In this document: positions 61,020 through 64,000 of the stretch, one piece after another
Layout of the letters: every line of letters begins with the position of its first letter
How positions within the stretch are numbered: the stretch's first letter is position 1
NCBI GenBank assembly: GCA_964586655.1
Contig: CAZPGY010000006.1
Coordinates: 66,395 to 130,394 of the forward strand
Reading direction: 5' to 3'
Length of the DNA: 64,000 nt
DNA from: JAJYSO01 sp964586655
GTDB taxonomy: Bacteria > Bacteroidota > Bacteroidia > Flavobacteriales > Flavobacteriaceae
The notes under the pieces: model-generated
Databases searched by the model: none
What the model saw: the letters and a program-made list of their open reading frames with translations, nothing else
Told to the model about the DNA's origin: nothing
Position numbers and translations under genes: made by a program

Positions 61020-63659
61020 ATGGTTTGGCGGATATTGTTCTTTTTTATGATTCCCCCCCTGTCTGTCTTCGGGCAAACAAGGCTTAGCGGAAGAATTGTC
61101 AATCAGAAAAATCAAGCCGTTCAAAATGCGAGTATTACCATTGCAGCCAAAGACTCCGCTTCTTCCATTATGGCCTACACTTTTTCAAATGAAAACGGCA
61201 ATTATAAAGTATCTTTTTCAGTTCCGTTTGATTCTATACGAATAGCAGTAAAAGCCATGGGTTTTGGCACTTATACTTCGATTTTGAAAAATGAAACACA
61301 AATCCAATCTATTCAATTGTTTCCCGCTGCCTATCAATTGCAGGAAGTGATTATCAAACCGCCCAGTCCCATTGAAAGGCGAAAAGATACCATAAGTTAT
61401 CGAGTGGCTGCATTTGCCCAAAAAAGTGACCGCAGTATTGGAGAGGTCATCAAACGCTTACCGGGAGTAGAAGTTAAAAATGACGGAATGATTTTGTATC
61501 AGGGCAAACCCATTAATAAATACTATATTGAAGGAATGGACTTGTTGGGTGGAAGATATAAACTGGCCAATGAAAACCTACCGGAAAACGCGGTTGCCGA
61601 GGTGCAGATTTTGGAACATCACCAACCGGTGAAAATGTTGGACAGCTTGGTGTTTTCACAACAAGCCGCCTTAAATATAAAACTGAAAAGGAAATATACT
61701 TTTACGGGGCAGGCTCAACTTGGGATCGGTGGTGCTCCGCTGCTTTGGGACGCAAAGCTTACTCCAATGTTATTTTCGCCAAAACGACAATTCTTAGTTT
61801 CATATCAGACCAATAACATTGGAAAAAATATAGCTTCACAGCTTCAGACGTTGTCAACCATAGATCGACGCGAACAGTTTGAAAGCGGAATGCAGAAGCA
61901 GGATTGGCTGGGGATTGCCCAATTGGCTGTTCCCGGATTTTCAAATAGCCGGTGGCTCGATAATAATGCTCATCTATTTTCAGGGAATGTCTTGCAAAAG
62001 ATGAAGAAGGATTATAAGCTGCGCCTGAATGTTTCTTATCTCAATAATTATCGACAACAACGCGGAAGCAGCCAAACACAGTTTTTTACGCCCACAGACA
62101 CCATTACTTTGCGGGAAAATCAGCATAATCAATACTATGACAATTCCTTAAAAACCAATATTACGCTAAGTCGAAATACCGATGCTTATTACCTAAAAAA
62201 CAGCCTTTATTTTTTAGGATACTGGGATGGAGCTCAGGGGAATCTTTACCGGAATAGTAAACCGGTAACCGAAGATTTGAATACCCGTTATTTTATGTTG
62301 GCCAATCGATTTAAAACTATTTTGCCTTTCGGGAAGCAGTTATTGACTTTAAATTCCTATATCAACTTTAACCAAACCCCACAAGATTTAAAAGTAAGTC
62401 CGGGGCAATTTTCTGATTTATTACACCGAGGGCAAGCCTATGAAGAAACAGAGCAACAAGTTGATTTACAGTCTTTTTATACGCATAATTCGGTGCGATT
62501 TATCAAAAAAATAGGAAAATTTACTTTAAAACCAAGCCTGGGATTTAAGTTCCGAACACAGGAACTCCAAACACAATTGTTGGCCGATGGGATCCCATTG
62601 ACACAAAGCAAATTTGTGGGCGATATGAATTGGAATCAGGGGACGGTCTATTTGCGTCTCAGCAGCCATTTATGGCTGGGGAAAATAAGGTTAGGTTTAG
62701 GACTTCCGTTTGAACTCTCTTTTTATGACATCAGCTCAAATGCACAACAACAAGAGCAAAATTTTACACGGTTTAGCATGGATCCGCAGGTTTATGCAAA
62801 TAGAAAATTTGGGCGGCATTGGGAAGTCAAGCTCGCGGCAAGGATCAAACATTCCTTTGGGAATATACACAATATGCATCGGGCTTATATTCTAAAAAAT
62901 TATAGGAATATTCGGCGTATCCACACTCCTTTGCCGGAAAATTTGACCACTTCTGTTAGTGGAAAAGTGACGTATCGCAACACCATGAAACTATTGTTTG
63001 GATCCTTGTCCTATGCTTACAACAGAAATCGTAAAAATTTGCTGTACAATACACAAATATCTCCTGCCGGAGCAACGCTGGTGGAGGCAGTTTTAAAATC
63101 TAATTATGGTGAATTTCACAAGATAAAGGCACAAATAGATAAGTATGTGGATGCCATTAACACCAATTTTGAAGTAAAAGGCGATTTTAATGTGCAGCAA
63201 TCTCAATTCCTTTTAGACCATCATTTGCAGAACTACCAAGGGCGAGGTACTTCATTTGGCATAAAAGCAGCATCCGATATAACGAACTGGTTTAAAATCA
63301 CTTATCAAACGGCTTTTCTTTTTGCGGAGTATGAAAATGAGACGCAAAAAAGCCGTAAAAGAAAAGCACAAATTCAAAGATTGTTGCTTAAATTTTACCC
63401 GGTAAAACAGCAGTTGATCGCTTTTAATGTAATCTATTTAAAAAATCGTCTGTTCAACAGAAGTAAGGAAAATATGTTTGCCGATTTATTTTATCGTTTC
63501 TCTTGGAAAGAAAAAGACTTGGATTTTGAAATTCATTATACCAATATTTTCAATACTAAAAATTATCACCAACTCTACATTTCAGATTATAGCTCTGTAA
63601 GAACAAGTTACCGACTACGACCCGCCGAAGTGATGCTAAAGGTGAGGTTTTCTTTTTAG
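61020..63659 (+). CDS. TonB-receptor-like outer-membrane protein with CarboxypepD_reg domain
   Basis: 879-aa protein. Signal peptide about 1-19 (PLSVFGQ), CarboxypepD_reg domain (about 20-110; RLSGRIVNQKNQAVQNASI, KAMGFGTYT), a plug-like domain (about 115-230; RSIGEVIKRLPGVEVKNDGMILYQGKPINKYYIEGMD in short pieces, LPENAVAEVQILEHHQPVK) and a barrel of repeated Tyr/Asn-rich strands to VMLKVRFSF. It is not a classic TonB-box receptor; this type is often encoded next to GLPGLI genes. Substrate and energy coupling unknown. Its stop codon TAG overlaps the start of an E2 copy. Confidence 0.8.
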   Translation: MVWRILFFFMIPPLSVFGQTRLSGRIVNQKNQAVQNASITIAAKDSASSIMAYTFSNENGNYKVSFSVPFDSIRIAVKAMGFGTYTSILKNETQIQSIQLFPAAYQLQEVIIKPPSPIERRKDTISYRVAAFAQKSDRSIGEVIKRLPGVEVKNDGMILYQGKPINKYYIEGMDLLGGRYKLANENLPENAVAEVQILEHHQPVKMLDSLVFSQQAALNIKLKRKYTFTGQAQLGIGGAPLLWDAKLTPMLFSPKRQFLVSYQTNNIGKNIASQLQTLSTIDRREQFESGMQKQDWLGIAQLAVPGFSNSRWLDNNAHLFSGNVLQKMKKDYKLRLNVSYLNNYRQQRGSSQTQFFTPTDTITLRENQHNQYYDNSLKTNITLSRNTDAYYLKNSLYFLGYWDGAQGNLYRNSKPVTEDLNTRYFMLANRFKTILPFGKQLLTLNSYINFNQTPQDLKVSPGQFSDLLHRGQAYEETEQQVDLQSFYTHNSVRFIKKIGKFTLKPSLGFKFRTQELQTQLLADGIPLTQSKFVGDMNWNQGTVYLRLSSHLWLGKIRLGLGLPFELSFYDISSNAQQQEQNFTRFSMDPQVYANRKFGRHWEVKLAARIKHSFGNIHNMHRAYILKNYRNIRRIHTPLPENLTTSVSGKVTYRNTMKLLFGSLSYAYNRNRKNLLYNTQISPAGATLVEAVLKSNYGEFHKIKAQIDKYVDAINTNFEVKGDFNVQQSQFLLDHHLQNYQGRGTSFGIKAASDITNWFKITYQTAFLFAEYENETQKSRKRKAQIQRLLLKFYPVKQQLIAFNVIYLKNRLFNRSKENMFADLFYRFSWKEKDLDFEIHYTNIFNTKNYHQLYISDYSSVRTSYRLRPAEVMLKVRFSF

Positions 63660-64000
63660 CCCGAGAAATTCACCGCAAATTAAGGGGTAATTAAGTAGCT
63701 TGCATATTATCAAGGAACTAAGGGTATAAATAGACAAAATATAAAGGCTCAAATTTGGGCTATGGAGAATTCCTATTGCTTGGGTTTATGGGACTCAAAT
63801 ACAGTTCAAAGCTATGCACTTTCAGTGCATCAACTTTAGCTTCTAAAAATTTTAAGCTACAAATGGTACGAATTTTCACAAAACAATTCGTGTGAATTTG
63901 TGTCATTCGTGGCTACTTTAAAATTGGACTTTCAATCCATAATGGTTTATTTTGACGTCTTTATTTCGATGACACTCAATACAGGTTTCGTTGCAAACCC
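63657..64000 (+). repeat. E2 repeat, copy D (cut by the window edge), with E3
   Basis: Begins TAGCCCGAGAAATTCACCGC, where TAG is the stop codon of the preceding gene. E3 is at 63789-63945, again between two TTTA. The sequence is the same as copy C to the last base of the window, so the element continues beyond it. Confidence 0.8.
63789..63945 (+). repeat. E3 repeat, second inserted copy
   Basis: 157 bp, by eye identical to 59094-59250, flanked by TTTA (63785-63788 and 63946-63949). It sits in the same position of E2, so the E2+E3 compound was copied as a unit. Confidence 0.8.

Noticed and set aside
1..64000. CRISPR array
   Set aside because: The repeats found are dispersed, longer and not regularly spaced; no cas genes.

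Overview
The window looks like chromosomal DNA of a low-GC Bacteroidota, most likely a member of the Flavobacteriia. The evidence is type IX secretion (T9SS) proteins and C-terminal sorting domains, GLPGLI and CarboxypepD_reg/TonB-type surface proteins, DUF3332, very few Shine-Dalgarno sites, and repeated TAnnTTTG -7 boxes. No prophage, CRISPR array, plasmid or replication-origin signature was seen.

Layout: 0-4.2 kb, an SDR epimerase-like gene, divergent tadA/dxs and a hotdog thioesterase. 4.3-12.1 kb, secreted proteins: two tandem CarboxypepD_reg paralogs, a subtilisin-like protease whose 5' end carries a run of 11 G, and a DUF285-repeat protein. 12.3-17.3 kb, PBP1A, truA and an ABC exporter. 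17.6-18.9 kb, an SGNH-PKD T9SS substrate. 19.3-21.6 kb, pxpA-pxpB-pxpC (5-oxoprolinase). 22-30 kb, a DUF2891 lipoprotein, an unrecognised secreted protein, a GldL-like small membrane protein, comM/yifB, DUF3332 and mutS. 30.2-32.5 kb, tRNA-Gly, tRNA-Leu, an endolysin-like muramidase and a small beta-barrel protein. 32.6-38.5 kb, trxA, a PaaG-like enoyl-CoA hydratase, and topoisomerase IV A and B. 38.8-45.5 kb, a PorP/SprF protein with its T9SS type B partner, a thiolase, a flavin monooxygenase and NDH-2. 46-50 kb, an NlpE-META lipoprotein, the SRP RNA, a glutamine cyclotransferase and a beta-helix lipoprotein. 50-53.8 kb, a probable metal (copper?) uptake locus. 54-59 kb, a barrel protein and porZ-recO-histone deacetylase. 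59.4-64 kb, a GLPGLI protein and TonB-receptor-like protein lying between two long direct repeats.

The least ordinary content is between genes. At least four families of short non-coding repeats fill the longer gaps, and several are nested. E1 is about 150-230 bp with ATACCAAA...TTTGGTAT inverted ends. E2 is 237 bp in its plain form, with TAACCCG-type ends. E3 is 157 bp flanked by TTTA. E4 is a 33-bp hairpin built from AACCCTTCAAGGG. E1 sits inside E3 at 21.8 kb, and E3 sits inside E2 at 59.1 and 63.8 kb. Uninterrupted versions of both target sites occur in this window, so past insertion can be read directly. One E1 copy supplies the last codons and stop of the GLPGLI gene and fills the gap to its partner. 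Another, shrunk to 73 bp, lies just upstream of the metal-locus TonB receptor.

Starts were moved where a -7 box or gene overlap rules out the longest frame (dxs, pxpB, ndh, histone deacetylase). All functional calls come from reading motifs; no database search was run.
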